DNA from: Desulfobacterales bacterium
GTDB lineage: Bacteria > Desulfobacterota > Desulfobacteria > Desulfobacterales > ETH-SRB1
Reading direction: 5' to 3'
Length of the DNA stretch: 5,554 nucleotides
Assembly: GCA_030017395.1 (NCBI GenBank)
Contig: JASEIZ010000027.1
Coordinates: 1 to 5,554 of the forward strand
A program made the translations under genes and the position numbers. Each line of letters starts with the position of its first letter. Positions within the stretch are counted from its first letter, which is position 1. Below, piece by piece: positions 4,995 through 5,554 of this stretch. The notes under the pieces are model-generated. The model saw nothing but the letters and a program-made list of their open reading frames with translations. It had not been told where the DNA came from and ran no database searches.

Positions 4995-5554
4995 TCAGCT
5001 CAATCCCATACGATACTTGATGTCGTAGTTGATGATGAAGTCGAGTTCTTCATCGGTAAAGCCATAGTGCTTTGCTAAGACTTCATCAATTTCATCAACT
5101 ATAGGTTTTGATTGTTTAGGATAGAATTCGTCGTATGCAACGCTCCCCGTTGTTTTATAACTACACTCTTTTCGCTTGGCATTTAGTTTTAAGCTAATCA
5201 TCAATTCATCCGAAAGATCTGCCAGCTTATTTTTTAACGGTTTTGACATCTGATCAATGCCAATAGGAAAATTATTAATCTCGCGTAAATTTAAATGTCT
5301 GGAATCCGAAAAAATTATATACCACCAATAAAAAAGAGAGCTATTGAGACTTGAAGCAGCTACTGCCGCATCCAATTCTGAAAAAAAGTGTAAAGATTTT
5401 ACCTGAGTGGAAATATGAACTCCTTCGCGTTCATTCCAAAAATAAGGAGCAAAGTTCATCGCTCTAATCCAGTATCGAGGTGCATTATGGAAATAAATAA
5501 TATATGGGGAATTATCCGTTGCAAAATTTCTTGATAAAAGTGAATATGCATTTA
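4995..5554 (-). CDS. C-terminal part of TaqI/Eco57I-like DNA methyltransferase or type IIG restriction enzyme (partial)
   Basis: The frame stays open to the window edge, so only the last 185 residues are seen; the ATG at 5457-5459 is internal, since the frame before it (FHNAPRYWIRA) continues the same domain. The visible part matches the target-recognition C-terminus of TaqI-like N6-adenine methyltransferases and fused type IIG enzymes: SLFYWWYIIFSDSRHLN, then REINNFPIG, a helical stretch LADLSDELMISLKLN, and the tail YDEFYPKQSKPIVDEIDEVL with HYGFTDEELDFIINYDIKYR. These tail phrases are characteristic of the family. The catalytic NPPY motif and any nuclease domain would lie beyond the window, so methyltransferase alone versus restriction-methylation fusion cannot be decided. 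It is first in a minus-strand operon with the DprA-like gene. Confidence 0.88.
   Translation of the reverse strand, partial: NAYSLLSRNFATDNSPYIIYFHNAPRYWIRAMNFAPYFWNEREGVHISTQVKSLHFFSELDAAVAASSLNSSLFYWWYIIFSDSRHLNLREINNFPIGIDQMSKPLKNKLADLSDELMISLKLNAKRKECSYKTTGSVAYDEFYPKQSKPIVDEIDEVLAKHYGFTDEELDFIINYDIKYRMGLS

Overview
The window looks like the edge of a defence or mobile-gene island in a Gram-negative bacterium of moderate-to-low GC, plausibly a Desulfobacterota-type anaerobe. That placement is inference, based on the style of the PP2C phosphatase, the small KPIRKKLREL-type protein and the C-rich REP-like repeats. No marker gene fixes the taxonomy, and no rRNA, tRNA, CRISPR array or intact insertion sequence was seen.

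Left part (1-1060): a stand-alone PP2C-type Ser/Thr phosphatase gene on the + strand, then about 380 bp without an intact gene. That gap holds a hairpin over the phosphatase stop codon, a decayed copy of a small minus-strand gene, a 17-bp C-rich tandem repeat and a short inverted repeat.

Middle-left (1078-2221): a two-gene operon for an Xre-type repressor and an ImmA/IrrE-family metallopeptidase, the classic pair in which the protease relieves repression by cutting the repressor. It has a perfect TTGACA -35 box, and three TACCAC half-sites lie over and just after the -10 box, which suggests autoregulation. After it comes a second, better preserved copy of the same small minus-strand gene, so the Xre-ImmA operon lies between two direct repeats that are both deletion-damaged.

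Middle-right (2529-4323): an AT-rich block of three genes of unknown function (219, 191 and 131 aa), probably led by a tiny ORF. Junctions are tight: an ATGA overlap between the tiny ORF and the first gene, TAATTGATG between the first and second, and ATGA between the second and third. A candidate promoter (TTGACA, 17 bp, TATACA) precedes the 219-aa gene. The proteins have no enzyme signature I can name, but the second and third carry conserved-looking motifs (ANWDGYGALPIS; EPHPRHANIIGWP). This is the best candidate for an undescribed system.

Right end (4347-5554, minus strand): a short DprA/Smf-like Rossmann-fold protein lies 3 bp downstream of the C-terminal part of a TaqI/Eco57I-like methyltransferase or type IIG restriction-modification protein that runs off the window. 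These two converge on the unknown block with only 23 bp between stops.

Taken together, regulator-protease, unknown operon and restriction-modification pair look like separate accessory modules placed side by side. The Xre half-sites are not found upstream of the unknown operon, so the sequence does not support joint control.
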